The notes: generated from the sequence alone by a model not told the origin. Counted from the first letter of the stretch, positions 48,829 to 60,103 are shown. The stretch: DNA of 64,000 nt from Nymphaea colorata (GCF_008831285.2 NC_045149.1:15774578-15838577); one strand, 5' to 3'. Made by a program: numbers and translations.

Positions 48829-51800
48829 ATGAAGATTCTATCCTCTCACGCATATGAAAAGTGTGGGAGAATGTTTAGTAGGTTCAGTTGAACCGAACCA
48901 TTTTAAGTTGTTTTCTTTTTCTCTCTCTTGCAGAAACAAGGAGTTGATGCTAAAACATTTTCTGAAGCGAGGGGCGCCATTTTCGTATTGTTGTGTGAAA
49001 GCTTTAATTAAGGGAATAGAATCCTCTCCACACCTCGACCATGTGGGAAATTGAGACTAAGCTTTGCTGTATGAGTTAGCAGAGACTGTCAAGCTCGCGC
49101 TGAGCAATTTAAGGGTGCAGGACTGATACAGAGCACTTGCAACAGTTGTTCTGCAACCCCAATCCAGCCAATCGTGGTCTCTTAGAGGGTTAGAGCACCT
49201 GATTCAGAATCGAACTTGGATCCTTGTCAAAGTCTATGAAACAAGAACCATATATGAAGCCGTTACTAGAAAAAATCATTATGCCGCTTAAAAGCACTAA
49301 TGGGGAGGCCATCAATAGATGTCCAATTGAAGAGAAATGCAGTACATTAAGAAGGAATGAAGAGATAAGCATAAGCTCAAGTTGTTAGAATTGGGAGAGT
49401 TGAGATCCGGTTTCTCTTTGGATATATGGAGTGGTGACTACCACAGGTGCCATTTTTAGACAATTTTTAAACCATGCTTATCATGTACACTTTCCTAAGT
49501 CATGTGCGGACTTGCTGGTCTTATTAGACAAAAGCGCAGGCACGAGAAACAGAGAAGAAATTTTCTTAAGACACACACACATAAAGGGAGAGGGAGAGGG
49601 AGATCTTAGACTTGCACACAGTCAGAATAATCATATCATGTATAACGTTAGATTTGAAGGGGATCAGTTTATAAATCCGTCATTAGTCCACTAATGCATG
49701 AAAAAATGACTTTTATTCATCAAAAGTTGTGGAACATTGTGAGTCATGGACTTTGTATCTCTCTCTCAAACGTATCTAAACCCATGAAATTTCTTAAGGC
49801 AAGGCAAGAGGAAGGCGTTCACAAATTCAAGGGAGAAGGTTTATATTCATAAGTTCAAAGTTTACAGGAATCTGTTGGGTCGTGTCCAGCCTTAACAGAG
49901 GACCCGGCCCTCACTTACCTCTAGTGATGAGGAGGTAACTCACGAAGAGGGAAAGAGGCAACGCTCTTGGTCTGTTGGGTGGACGGCGAAAAGCAGGGGC
50001 AGGAGAAAAGCAGAGCAGCAGATAAGGAGAGCGTTGCTGCGTGCGTGGGTTCAACAGCAGCAGAAGGAAATAAAGAAAGAATAGCAAAAGAAGAAAGCGG
50101 AAGGTTTTTGCAGCAGCAATGGCGGTGATTTCTTTCTTGGTTTATTTGCTTTCTTTCTGAAGGTTTTCTCTTGACTGGTTGGAGGTCGTCCAGCTGAAAG
50201 TTTTGGCTCTTGCGTTATTATTTGATTGCTGAAAACAGTGGACATTTCATTGCTGATGTATTGACTCTTATTTGAGCATACAGAGGATCTTTCGACCGTG
50301 GTTCCTTTACGCCGTTTTGGGGTTTTTCAACGTAAATTTGCGCGCCTCATTTTTCCTTCTTTATTTCAGCTATTACTGTTCGGGCTCATGATATTGATGT
50401 AGATCAGAATATGGCAGTGCTCGTCTATTTGGCTTCCGGCATTTGTTTCAGTTACAATGAAAAATAGAATAACAAGGTCATTGCTATGAAGCCCATCTAC
50501 ATTCAGTTACGACAGCACATGAATATACATATATTTTAGTCTTATGAAACAGAAATAGACTGCTTTCAAAGAGAATTTGGGTCTCATTTTGTGAGCTTTT
50601 GAAAATTGTTTTGAGTGTTGAAAATGTATTAACAGAATCCTCAAGTCGGTGACATCAACATCAAGGGCATGTTTGAGAACATGATTTATATCCTCCCTAG
50701 AAGTTAAAAGAGAGCGTTTTTAACATAGTTTGGTAGAAGATGCTGATGCTTTGGATGTGTCTCCTACCGTGTTTGAATCGGGACAGGACCATTGAGACGG
50801 AACCCACATCACAGATTCTCTTCCACCACTTAAAACACCCCTTTTTAGTTACAAAATCAACAAACTGCACTATACTTGCTGGAAGGGTTAGTAAGTTTTC
50901 TTAAATTCTCAAAGGATATAACATTGCATCCAAAAGGTAATTTAATGACAGAGTTGTGCTTTAGCGTTTTAAATTTAACAATATTCTACATCAGCACAAT
51001 CAAATTATTAGCTTGAGGCAGGAGTCATGTATACTTGGGAAATTTCACCATCTCAATCGTGCACAATGTGTTCTTTCTCTCTCTCCCTCTCTTATTTCAT
51101 TTTATTGTGCAGTTGTCTTGTATATTTCGTTTTTTTTTTGTTATTGATTTGTTTTGTTGTTAGGAGACTTCTTAGGGGACTTCTTCTCAGCTCTCTCTCT
51201 TTTTCTCTCTCTCTCTATGACTTTCCTCAAGTCATTATATTCCCCTCACCGATAAGTAAAGTACCGCACAATTAGTGATGATGATAGCTGAAAGTTCATT
51301 TCCCTCAAGTCTTCTATTTCTATTTTATTTTGGCAAAAGTGGACGCTCAAATACACATGAATGGTGACTCTAGCTTTAACAGTCAACCTACCATTTAATT
51401 TACAAAGTTCAATCCATCATAATGAATAATTAAATAAAAAAATGATACATTTTCATTTTCATTATCTAATATTAGATGGAAATGGTTGTGTGATTTTAAA
51501 GTTTCACTATATAATATATATATATATATATATAGATTGCATTTGCACTTCAATCGTTATTATCTCTGTATATAACAATTCATACACAATCCAGAGAAAG
51601 AACCATAATTGCCTTGAACACGGTAAAGCAAATAAAAAGAAAAGCAGGCCTTTTCGCCACACCTGTAACCATAGAGATCAAGAAGAACAGGGTACAAGAG
51701 ATAATTTTGTGTGCAACGAAAAAGGAAAAATAAAAGCTAAAAAGATGAGGGAAGAGCAAGGAAAAGAATGAACCCAAAATGTAGGTATGCACCATGTACC

Positions 51801-51841
51801 CGGTAATCAAAGCCAGAATATATCGTGATACATCTACGCTG

Positions 51842-52177
51842 CTATACGGAGGCTTTATTCGGGTAAACTGGTTCTCCATATACCGGTTGAGGAGGAGGCG
51901 GCGGTTGATTCGGGTAAACTGGTCCTCCATATACCGGTTGAGGAGGAGGAGGAGGAGGCAGCGGTTTATTCGGGTAAACTGGTTCTCCATATACCGGTTG
52001 AGGAGGAGGAGGAGGCGGCGGTGGAACACCCGCGCCGTAGACAGGGGGAGCCACCATCATCAGATTCTGGGCCTCTCTCCTTGCTGCCAACCTCCTCAAT
52101 ATGTAACATACGAACCCGACAATCAATATGACAACGATAAAGGGAACGGACAGCACCCCCACCCCCACATAGCCCAT
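51842..52177 (-). CDS. Small membrane protein with proline-rich VYPN repeats, copy A, 111 aa
   Basis: The protein has an N-terminal hydrophobic segment (residues about 4-28, VLSVPFIVVILIVGFVCYIL), a basic stop-transfer stretch (RRLAARR) and a tail of proline runs. The tail holds three units of the form P(5-8)QPVYGxPVYPN. This predicts a single-pass membrane protein with a short N-terminus and a cytosolic or wall-facing proline-rich tail; topology is inferred. Copy B encodes the same protein with one unit. Upstream, a 150-base 5' UTR intron (52246-52395, donor GTAAG, acceptor TTTAG) and a TATA box at 52497-52502 support it as a real gene. I do not recognise a named family or function. Confidence 0.72.
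   Translation of the reverse strand: MGYVGVGVLSVPFIVVILIVGFVCYILRRLAARREAQNLMMVAPPVYGAGVPPPPPPPPQPVYGEPVYPNKPLPPPPPPQPVYGGPVYPNQPPPPPQPVYGEPVYPNKASV
51848..52030. repeat. Coding tandem repeat in the proline-rich tail
   Basis: Three tandem units of about 50-66 bases share CGGGTAAACTGG and CCATATACCGGTTGAGGAGG on the plus strand. The copy-B gene has only one unit, so the array expanded or contracted after the segmental duplication. Confidence 0.88.
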
Positions 52178-52245
52178 CTTCTCACAATACTCCTTTTTCC
52201 TCTCTCCCCAACGATGAATTCCTTTGTTTCAGTTCACAATTGCAA

Positions 52246-52395
52246 CTAAAAAATTTAAAGAGATAAACGTTAAGAACCGTTGGAGAAGTCGGTAAATTCC
52301 AAGTACCAATTTGAGGATCTGACGATTCAATTCTCCAATTTGAACCAAGACAGAATCAAGAACTCTGAGGAGAACCGGGGGCCTTGCGTTCTTAC
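52246..52395 (-). other. 5' UTR intron of copy A gene
   Basis: The minus strand has donor AAG|GTAAG at 52396/52395 and acceptor TTTTTTAG before 52245. Copy B has an intron of the same 150 bases at 63046-63195. Confidence 0.6.
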
Positions 52396-52496
52396 CTTGT
52401 TGCGAAGAAGAAGAGCCGTAAGGGGCACCTGGCGGCCCTGACCGAAAGAGAATTGAGAGATGGTGGCAGCCGCCGCTGCGTCTGCAACCCTAGCTG

Positions 52497-52502
52497 TTTA
52501 TA
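52497..52502 (-). promoter_or_regulatory. TATA box of copy A gene
   Basis: TATAAA on the minus strand about 100 bases upstream of the 5' UTR intron donor. The copy B gene keeps the same motif at 63311-63316. Confidence 0.55.
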
Positions 52503-53430
52503 GAGGAGCAGGTGACTCTGCATGCCGATGAATTCCGCAGAGAAGGCCTTGGTTGCTGCCATGACGCCCCTTCGTTACCTCTCTTCACAGTGGTAAGCCA
52601 CGAAGTTTGCTCGTGGCCGCGCCATTGAAACCGCTTTGTAGTATTGCGTGGGCTTCTGAGTCGCCAGACCCCACAGCAGGGATGATGAAATACGGACGCG
52701 CTTTTACGCCGATCTACAGTCGCCTGGTAACTGCTTTCGCCTTTCTCATCCATTCTTGGAGGTGAAGAAAATCAACCTCAGGTCGACGAATCCGGACCTC
52801 ATCGGGCCCGGATCAGACCAGATACCTCGACTTACATCCTATTAACTGCAAGTCAATACCTGGGAAGGTAGTAATTTTCGTCTTTCCAACGAAGATTTTG
52901 CAGACAGATCTCGATTTTGTTACAAGTTTCAGTCTTACAGGGGAGATTCGACTTCTAGCCGAACGACCTTATGAAAAGCAACATCATGGGTAGAAGTGTA
53001 TGTTTTCTAACATCCAAGTAAATGCTTGCGTTTTCAAAAAGGCTACATCTGATCTGAATCCGAATTCAAATATGATGGGATGTCATTTCTTTAGTTTGAA
53101 TCGAATCTGAACAGATTTCTTCATTTGAGATTAAACTTTTTTTTTTCATCTATGCTTCTTCTGAAAATCAGATATATTAACATCATGTGAAAACACCGGC
53201 CTTTCACTTAAAAATGTTGACAGTTGTACTAATGTGGGGCATCGGCTCTCGCATAAAAGTCTACGACGCGACCTCAATGTGTGAGGGAATAATTCGTGTT
53301 TTTAAGATGAGTTTCTGGTGATGTCAATATTCAATTCAAGCACCTGACACCTCCCTTTGAGAAACTTTCGTGCAGACATGTTCAGTTTTTCAAGAGCTAA
53401 CTTAAGACATCGTCAGGCTTGACTTCGCTA

Positions 53431-54641
53431 CACTTGACCAGTACCTGAAATCCTGAATTACATTTAAAAAAAAAACGGTTAGTTAGAAGAAGGAAGATCA
53501 AACGGCACTCCGTTTTCGCTATACCACCACATGCAGGGAATATTTTCTGCAAAGATTTCACCCTTCGAACTGCTTTATGAACTCCTTTCTTTCTCTATTT
53601 TTGAATTTGGTTTCCTCCTGAAACGGGCATATTGCATGTTACCAGGTGTGAAATTCTTGTTCTCTGAGATGTAACCAATGGAATTCTTGTGAGGATTGAT
53701 GAAGGATGTGGTCGACCGCAAATTCTTGTAAGAGTAAACGGCACGCATCATTTGATTAATCATGTGGAAAAGATAGAAGGGAAAGAGGTGATCACTTTTT
53801 TGACTTGCCAACTTACCACACCCACGAACCCCAACCGGCCGTTCGCCTACCGTGTTCTAACAGGGACGGGATAGACACCGCAACTTAAAAGTTCAAAAGA
53901 GAAACCATGACCTTTTCTGCATTCAAAGTTCAAAGATAAACCAAGACCTTTTGTGCACTTACGGCCCTAGAGATGGCAATTGATTGGATTGGTGTAGTTA
54001 TATGTATCTACATAAATCTGACCAAACCTGAATCTGGACGCCTGGTCATGAACGTGATCTTTTTTCGTTTCCCTTCTCCATTTCAATTGCTATGCCGATG
54101 AATCCATATAGAACAAGTACTTCAATAATGGGTTCCACATATATACATATGCTTGGTTATATGTATTTGTGTGTACGATAAGTTTATGTTATTTAAATTA
54201 GACGACATTTATATTGATTATCGTTGGTTGGTGTTGGAATTCATTCTCCCAAACGGGAAAGCAATTTGAAACAGATATCTAGAGCATCCACAATAAAGTT
54301 GTTTATGTAGTCACAACAACCAGATATAAACATGATCCGATGTGATCTGCTCCCGCTGATGGCCCTTATATGGACCCGCTTAGAGTCATGAGCGAAGCAG
54401 ACTTGTGTTGGATGTCCCGTTAGTATGTTCGACTGCTGATGGATCATTAGTCAGTTGAAAATTTTATACGAACTCAGAAAAGGAGATGTTGTTGAACGCT
54501 TGGAACTTTTTCGGGTTCAAAGATGGAAAAACAGTTAAGAAGTCACGGTCTTTCAGAAACAACAATAGTTAAAAATGTAAAAGAAAAAATGCAGGTAACT
54601 GCTTGGCACTAATGAGCAAAACGGAGGTGTCGTTGCTGTTT
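53431..54641. other. Spacer between duplication copy A and the copia element
   Basis: No gene recognised. An open frame at 54241-54447 on the minus strand has no known motif. Confidence 0.45.
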
Positions 54642-54646
54642 ACTGC

Positions 54647-54941
54647 TGATAAAAGTGAGAGGGAACAGGGACCACAAAAGGAACAGAGAATGATAAGTTG
54701 TATTGTAACAGAGAATGATAAGTGGTATTGTGTTATTAACTATGAATAATTTACAAGGTATATACAGAAGCTATTGGATAAGAACATGCAACGTTCATAT
54801 CCCTGATTTTTTGTTAGTACAATATCATACCAAAATTATCATTCCTAATTTGTTGTAATCTCTCAATCTGCAACGTCCAACAGCTCATCCTCTTGATTTT
54901 GGGGCGATCTTCTTAACCGTTACAGATAGTAATGTTCAACA
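54647..54941 (-). repeat. Copia 3' LTR
   Basis: The LTR is 295 bases, longer than its 231-base partner because of a small internal duplication (an AGAGAATGATAAGT-type unit near 54687-54730) and extra sequence near 54780-54815. Confidence 0.88.
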
Positions 54942-55307
54942 CTCCCCCTCAAGTTGGTGCTCCAGGATCGATGAGACCCAACTTGCATCTGAATTTTACG
55001 AATGAGTCCTTTCCCAATGCCTTAGTAAAAATGTCTGCAATTTGATTTTCAGTGTCTATTTGCTTAGTACAAATACCAAAATTATCATTCTTAATTTGTT
55101 GTAATCTCTCAATCAGCTCATCCTCTTGATTTTGGGGCAATCTTCTTAACCGTTACAGATAGTAATGTTCAACACTCCCCCTCAAGTTGGTGCTCCAAGA
55201 TCGATGAGACCCAACTTGCATCTGAATTTTACGAATGAGTCCTTTTCCAATGTCTTAGTAAAAATGTCTGCAATTTGATTTTCAGTGTCTATTTGCTTAG
55301 TACAAAT
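54827..55307 (-). repeat. Tandem duplication spanning 3' LTR, polypurine tract and end of pol
   Basis: The segment 54827-55072 is repeated head to tail as 55073-55307. Each unit holds part of the LTR, the LTR/polypurine junction and the last codons of the polyprotein, so the element carries two polypurine tracts. Both source junctions contain the short sequence TTAGTACAA, suggesting microhomology-driven duplication or template switching. Confidence 0.85.
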
Positions 55308-55799
55308 TTCCTTTCTTTGGATCTTCTCTCGAACAACATGGCATTCAATTTCAATATATTTCCTTCTTTCATCAAACACCGGATTTGCAGATATGTGTAT
55401 TGCTGCTTGATTCTCACAATGCAATTCCATTGGTTGATGATGAGTAATTCTAAAGTCATTAAAAATGTACTTTATCCCAGTCATCTCATAATAAGTCAAT
55501 GCCATTGCTCTATATTTGGCTTCTGCTGAGGACTTCGAAATGGTAGTTTGTTTCTTTACTTTCCATGATATTGAGTTTTCTCCAATAAAAATGCAAAAGC
55601 CTGAAGTAGATCTCCTTGTCATTGGGCAAGATGCCCAATCTGAATCGCAAAAAGCTTTGATTATCATGTCACTATGGGATGATAACAAAACCCCACAACT
55701 TGCTGTAGATTTGATATATCGAAGGATCCTGAAGGCTGCTTTTAAATGTGTTGTTCTTGGCTGCAACATGAATTGACTCAACATGTGGATACTATGCAA
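55182..55799 (-). pseudogene. Copia RNase H and C-terminal pol region
   Basis: A 205-codon open frame carries the copia RNase H hallmarks CDSDWA, RRSTSGFCIF and SSAEAKYRAMA, then QIADIFTK near the end. In relatives the last motif reads ADxxTK. It has no start of its own and is part of the larger broken polyprotein. Confidence 0.88.
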
Positions 55800-55867
55800 A
55801 ATATCGGGTTGGTTAGATAAATCAAACGACCAATTATTTTCTTGAAAATGGTAATATCTTTTAGTGA

Positions 55868-56784
55868 TTACTCTCTTTCATCAACTAATTTTAAATGTTG
55901 TTTCATGGGTGTTTCACTAGGTTTGGCACCACTGTATTTGGCATCATGTAAGATGTCCATGATATACATCTTTTGGGATAAGAATATCTCTTTCTTGGAT
56001 CGAGCTACTTCAATACTCAAAAAATATTTTAATTCTCTTAAATCTTTCAACTAAAATTTACTATTGAAGATGACTTTCAGTTTCTTGATGGCATCACGAT
56101 TGTCTTCTCTGATGATTATGCCATCAACATATACAACGATGAAAACACTGCCCTGTTTATTGATATTAGAAAATAATGAATAGTTTACCTTAGATTGAGT
56201 GAAGCCAAGTTGCTTGAGGGTATCTATCAATTTAAAAACTAGTTGCGAGATGAGTGTTTGAGACCATATAAAGATTTGTTTAGCCGACACACCTTAATCT
56301 CTCCTTATCGGGTAAAACGAGGAAGAAGCGTCATATAGATTTTTTCATGTAAAACATCATGGAGGAAGACATTGTTGACATCTATTTGAACAAAACTCTA
56401 TCCTTTGATGGCTGCAACAGATAAGAGACATCGAATGGTGGTAATTTTAGTGACTGGAGAGAGTGTCTCTGTGTAATCAATGCATTATGATTGAGTATAA
56501 CCCTTAACAACGAGGTGAGCCTTGTAACGCTCGATGGTGCTATCTGCATGATATTCTATTTTATATACCCATCAGCGGCCAATAGGGTGTTTTCCTAGCG
56601 GGAGATAAACTATGTCCCAAGTGGAGTTTGCTTCTAATGCCCAAATTTCAGCAGCCATAGCATCTCTCCTTTCTTGATGTTGCATTGCTTTTTGGAAAGT
56701 GGATGACTCATGGTGATTGAGAAGAGATATAAGGAACACTTGATATTTAGGAGAAAACTTGTGTAAATGGAGGTATTGACTCAT
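55868..56784 (-). pseudogene. Copia reverse transcriptase, broken
   Basis: In element order, 56572-56784 has the start of the RVT_2 domain (EIWALEANSTWD), 56051-56290 has the active-site region, and 55868-56050 has LKYFLSIEVARS. Frame changes separate these blocks. The second catalytic aspartate is lost (YVDG for YVDD). Confidence 0.85.
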
Positions 56785-57145
56785 GGGGTACCTTGTTTCG
56801 TTAGGTTACATAGGTGCCAACATTGATTCAGATGGTGTGGGTTGAGCGATGGAGTGACACTGATAATCCTTAAGTCGTGAGGAAGGAACACGCCATTTAG
56901 TTGATTGTCGTAATGAAGGTTCATGGGAATTAGAGTTGGTGGTGATAGCATCAATGATGGTGGGTTAGTGCTGATCAGATTATGTTTAGTGTAGATGATT
57001 GAGGTTTGGTTGGTTGTTGTGGGCTAGGGGGCATGAGGTTGGTATTTATATTCAAGTGATTCTTGAGATGAAAGAGATATAACAACCCCACTATCTGGTC
57101 TTTGTGGTTTTGAAAAAGAAATATGTTTTCTATAAAGTTAACATC

Positions 57146-58063
57146 TCAACAAGTAAAAATGTCATGAGTGTCAAGATCATAAAGTTTGTAAGCATTTTGA
57201 CTAAAAGGGTATCCGACAAAGACACATTTGCGTGAGAGCGAATTAAGTTTGTGAGTCTTTATTAATGTTGTAAGCATAACATAAGTAGCCAAAAACTCGA
57301 ATATGATCATATTTGAGAGTTTGCACATAAAAAAACCTCATAAGAGTTTTTTTTCTTGTAATGGATGAGTGGGCAAATGAATGATTAAATAGGTAGCAGT
57401 TAAAACACATTTACCCAAAATTTTGTTGGCAGGCATGCTTGAAAATGAAGTGCACGAGCAATATTTAAAAGATCTTAGTGTTTACGTTCAACCACGTCAT
57501 TTTTTTGGGGTGTGGCGATGCAAGAATGTTGACGTTCGATAGCCTTATGGTGTAAAAGATTTTTCATATTTGCAGAAAAAAAAATCAGCTTCATTATCAC
57601 TGCATTTTTTTTAATGGAGGTTTGAAATTGATTTTCCACAAGATTAATGAATTTTTTAATATACAAAAATGCTTCAGATTTGTAATGCATGAAAAAGACC
57701 CACTTGCAACGCGAAACCAGATAATGAAGGTGTTTGATGAAATATATTAGTGGTAGATATTGAATTACTGGGAAATGGTAACCGAGTTTGTTTGACATGA
57801 TAACATATAGAGCAATGTTCATTAACATGAGAAGAATCAATAAAACTACAGCAAGCAAATGAACGGTGACCGAATCTAACATGCCATAGATGGGATTGGT
57901 TTGGCGACTGTGCGGCAGCACGTGGTTCTTCATCCTCAATGATATACAAGTCATTCTCCATCCTACCCTTCCCAATCGTCCTCATCGATTGTCGGTCATG
58001 AATTGTACAATTATGAGTATCAAAGATAACATGACAATTGTTTTCAGCAACCAACTTAGACAC
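57146..58063 (-). pseudogene. Copia GAG-pre-integrase and integrase, broken
   Basis: The HHCC-type zinc region reads LWHVRFGH and later CSICYHVKQ. The integrase core end reads SCIATPQKNDVVERKH, matching the copia TPQQNGVVERKH block. The region 57146-57328 holds the following integrase C-terminal segment (CVFVGYPFSQNAYKLYDL). Stops and shifts occur between them. Confidence 0.85.
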
Positions 58064-58479
58064 ATATATAAGATTAAAGGAAAAGGTGGGAATACATAAG
58101 ACATGATGTAACGTGATAGAGGAATTTAAATGAAACTGACCAACATGAGTAACCAGAGTTGTTGAACCATTAGGAAGCTAGATTGAGCTAAAGAAGGGGA
58201 AACAAAGTTAGACAATAAATTGGTAATGTATTGTGTAGTTCTGGTATCAATTATCCATACTTGAGAGGAGGCCAAACAAACAATAGGTGAGTTTAATATA
58301 CCTGCGAGGTTGGTGTTTTGGAATTTATAAATTCCATAAACAGACGGTACATATCTGACGTGAAGGAAGTTGGTTGTTCTTGAGGCTTTGTAGATGGGGA
58401 GATTGACAATGCATGATTGGTAAAATGAAGATTTGCTTGAGGTTGTTGTCATTGGCCACTAGATGTGCTCTTCTTGAAA

Positions 58480-59326
58480 ACCGTGAAGATGGTAGTAGTG
58501 GGCTTTGATGTGCCCAAGTCGTCCACAATGCTCGCATTGAGGCTTGATTTGACCCTTAAACCTGTTGTTGTCATAATTTTGTTTCTTTACAGCAGCCGCA
58601 AAAATGCTATCAGATTGAAGGGGAGCATGAAGTTCACATTAGCATTCTTCTTGAACCAGTAGGGCGTAAGCTTTGGATGTATTAGGAACCGGATCCATAA
58701 GCAAGATCTAGCTACTAATGGCTCCATAGCTTTCATTCAGTCTCATTAATTAGTCTGTCATGTCCTTGAATATCATGTGCTTTCCTCATAGTCCCACATT
58801 CAGGTGGGGAAAGTGACCAAGTGACCAGTGAATCATACTCATACCAAAGGCCTTTGATTTGAGTATAATAAGCACTAATTGAAGACTATTCCTGCTTGCA
58901 ATTAATAATTTATTGTTAGATCTGATATAGATGTGGAGCATTTGACTGAGAAAATCTAGTCTTTAATTCGTTCCAAACAACTGCAGCATTTTTGGTATAA
59001 ACGACTATTGAATCCAAAGACTTGTGAAGAGAATTAAGCAACCAAGAAAGTACTATGTTGTTGGATCTTTCCCAAGAAACGATGAGGGAATGAGGGAGAC
59101 TCAGATTTTGGTATAGAACCATCGACAAAACCCATTTTATTTTTGGCTAAAAGAGCCATGGTCATGGCCCTTTTCCACGTTTCATGAGTTGCTAAGATAC
59201 AAGACAAGTACCAGGGTTGTCCGAATGATGAAGGAAAAATGGCCTATCTTCTTGAGTGGATGACACGTATCGGGGCTGTCCGCCTCGTTTTCGCTCACTT
59301 CCCTTACTTGTAATATCCTTCGCCAT
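58480..59326 (-). pseudogene. Copia gag, broken
   Basis: The frame opens at an ATG at 59326 ([11 protein letters not shown]) and carries FFLHHSDNPGT, the start of copia gag proteins. Further blocks in other frames are TWKRAMTMALLAKNKMGFVD and IVLSWLLNSL. A zinc knuckle (CEHCGRLGH near 58500-58535) has lost its last cysteine, which is tyrosine. Confidence 0.8.
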
Positions 59327-59333
59327 TTTAGAG

Positions 59334-59477
59334 CCAGCTGAGAAGAAGCCCGCAGTCGAGAAGCCGACGGAAGAGAAGAAGGCAGTGGCATACATGGCTC
59401 CCGCTGAGAAGAAGCCAAAGGCGGAAAAGCGGCTGCTGAAGGAGGGCGTTGCCGGTGGCAAGAAGAAGAATGGCTAG
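59334..59477 (+). pseudogene. Histone H2B N-terminal tail-like segment captured in the copia leader
   Basis: On the plus strand, antisense to the element, a 47-codon frame reads [16 protein letters not shown] and then [18 protein letters not shown], followed by a lysine run and a stop (59475-59477). This order of AEKKP units followed by [16 protein letters not shown] is that of plant histone H2B tails. The globular histone-fold part is absent. It lies directly before the gag start codon, within the element's untranslated leader. Capture of a host gene piece is the likely source. A chance low-complexity Lys/Glu/Pro coding run is the alternative. Confidence 0.65.
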
Positions 59478-59490
59478 CTATTACCGCCTC

Positions 59491-59580
59491 GACTGCTCCA
59501 GCAAGAGGCGGTCATTCAAAAATGCATAGCTCATCGACTGCTGCACCAAAAAATCTGAAATTTTGCAGGACTGCTCCAGC
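59491..59580. repeat. Short direct repeats beside the H2B-like segment
   Basis: GACTGCTCCAGC followed by (A/G)AGAGGC occurs at 59491 and again at 59569, on the distal side of the H2B-like segment within the copia leader. Confidence 0.7.
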
Positions 59581-59855
59581 GAGAGGCATGTCTCTCTCGT
59601 TGAAAAATAAAAACAAAGTAGGTTAGGTGGCCGGAAATATGAAGATTCCAACCGGCTCAGCCGTCGATTCCGGTCGAGCTAGGGCTCATTGGAACCAGAA
59701 CGAATGGAGGGTGCTGCCTGAGCACTATGGAGGCCAACGATGGCCGACGCCGGTGGTAGTGAACAGAGAAACAGGAGCGCCAGAATCTCTGTGGCAAAAA
59801 GGAGAACGACTGAAAAAAAAAGAGCAAATGCTACTGTGCTTTCCCTGTCGACCAA

Positions 59856-59867
59856 GCTCTGATACCA
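59856..59867 (-). other. Copia primer-binding site
   Basis: TGGTATCAGAGC on the minus strand starts directly after the 5' LTR and is complementary to initiator tRNA-Met. Confidence 0.93.
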
Positions 59868-60098
59868 TGATAAAAGTGAGAGGAACAAAGACAAACGAAT
59901 GGAACAAAGATTGGTAAGTTGTATTGTGTTATTAACTATGAATAATTTACAAGGGATATATAGAAGCTATTGGATATTTTTGCTAGTACAATATCATACC
60001 AAAATTATCATTCCCAATTTGTTGCGAATACGTCCAACAGCTCGTCCTCTCGATTTTGGGGTGATCTTCTCAACCGTTGCAAATAATAACGTTCAACA
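59868..60098 (-). repeat. Copia 5' LTR
   Basis: The LTR is 231 bases and begins TGTTGAACGTT and ends TTTTATCA on the minus strand. It is followed by the target duplication ACTGC at 60099-60103. Confidence 0.9.
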
Positions 60099-60103
60099 AC
60101 TGC

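Larger units (their letters stand above)
42250..51021. other. Intergenic, microsatellite-rich, no recognised gene
   Basis: After the PAL promoter there are many simple repeats: GAAT at 42936-42961, TA at 45007-45027, GA at 45448-45467, and CT then TA at 45690-45724. At 47890-48010 lies the partner of the dispersed repeat seen near 30.5 kb. A hydrophilic Lys/Asp-rich plus-strand frame runs from about 48550 to 48828 (contains ADDEHKKGKNIGGEDLG) but matches nothing I know. The remainder shows short chance frames only. Confidence 0.45.
51022..53430. repeat. Segmental duplication, copy A
   Basis: This block matches 61892-64000 nearly throughout. It starts at a shared TACTTGGGAA and CTCAATCGTGCACAATGT sequence, includes the small membrane-protein gene with its 5' UTR intron and TATA box, and continues through shared downstream text to AAGACATCGTCA. 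Copy A has about 200 extra bases near 52860-53080 and extra tail repeats in the gene. Both copies have the same orientation. Confidence 0.88.
54647..60098 (-). mobile_element. Complete but inactivated Ty1/copia LTR retrotransposon
   Basis: The element is on the minus strand. Its 5' LTR is 59868-60098 and its 3' LTR is 54647-54941. Both begin TGTTGAAC and end TTTTATCA in element orientation. The primer site TGGTATCAGAGC (59856-59867) abuts the 5' LTR, and a polypurine tract TTGAGGGGGAG abuts the 3' LTR. The 5-base target duplication ACTGC is present at 54642-54646 and 60099-60103. The internal order is gag, integrase, reverse transcriptase, RNase H, the Ty1/copia order. Every domain is broken by stops and frame changes, and the RT active site reads YVDG in place of YVDD. 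The LTRs differ by insertions as well as substitutions, so the insertion is old. It sits between the two copies of the local segmental duplication. Confidence 0.93.

Noticed and set aside
51794-52249. 151-codon plus-strand arginine-rich frame
   Set aside because: It is the reverse reading of the proline-rich repeat gene on the minus strand.
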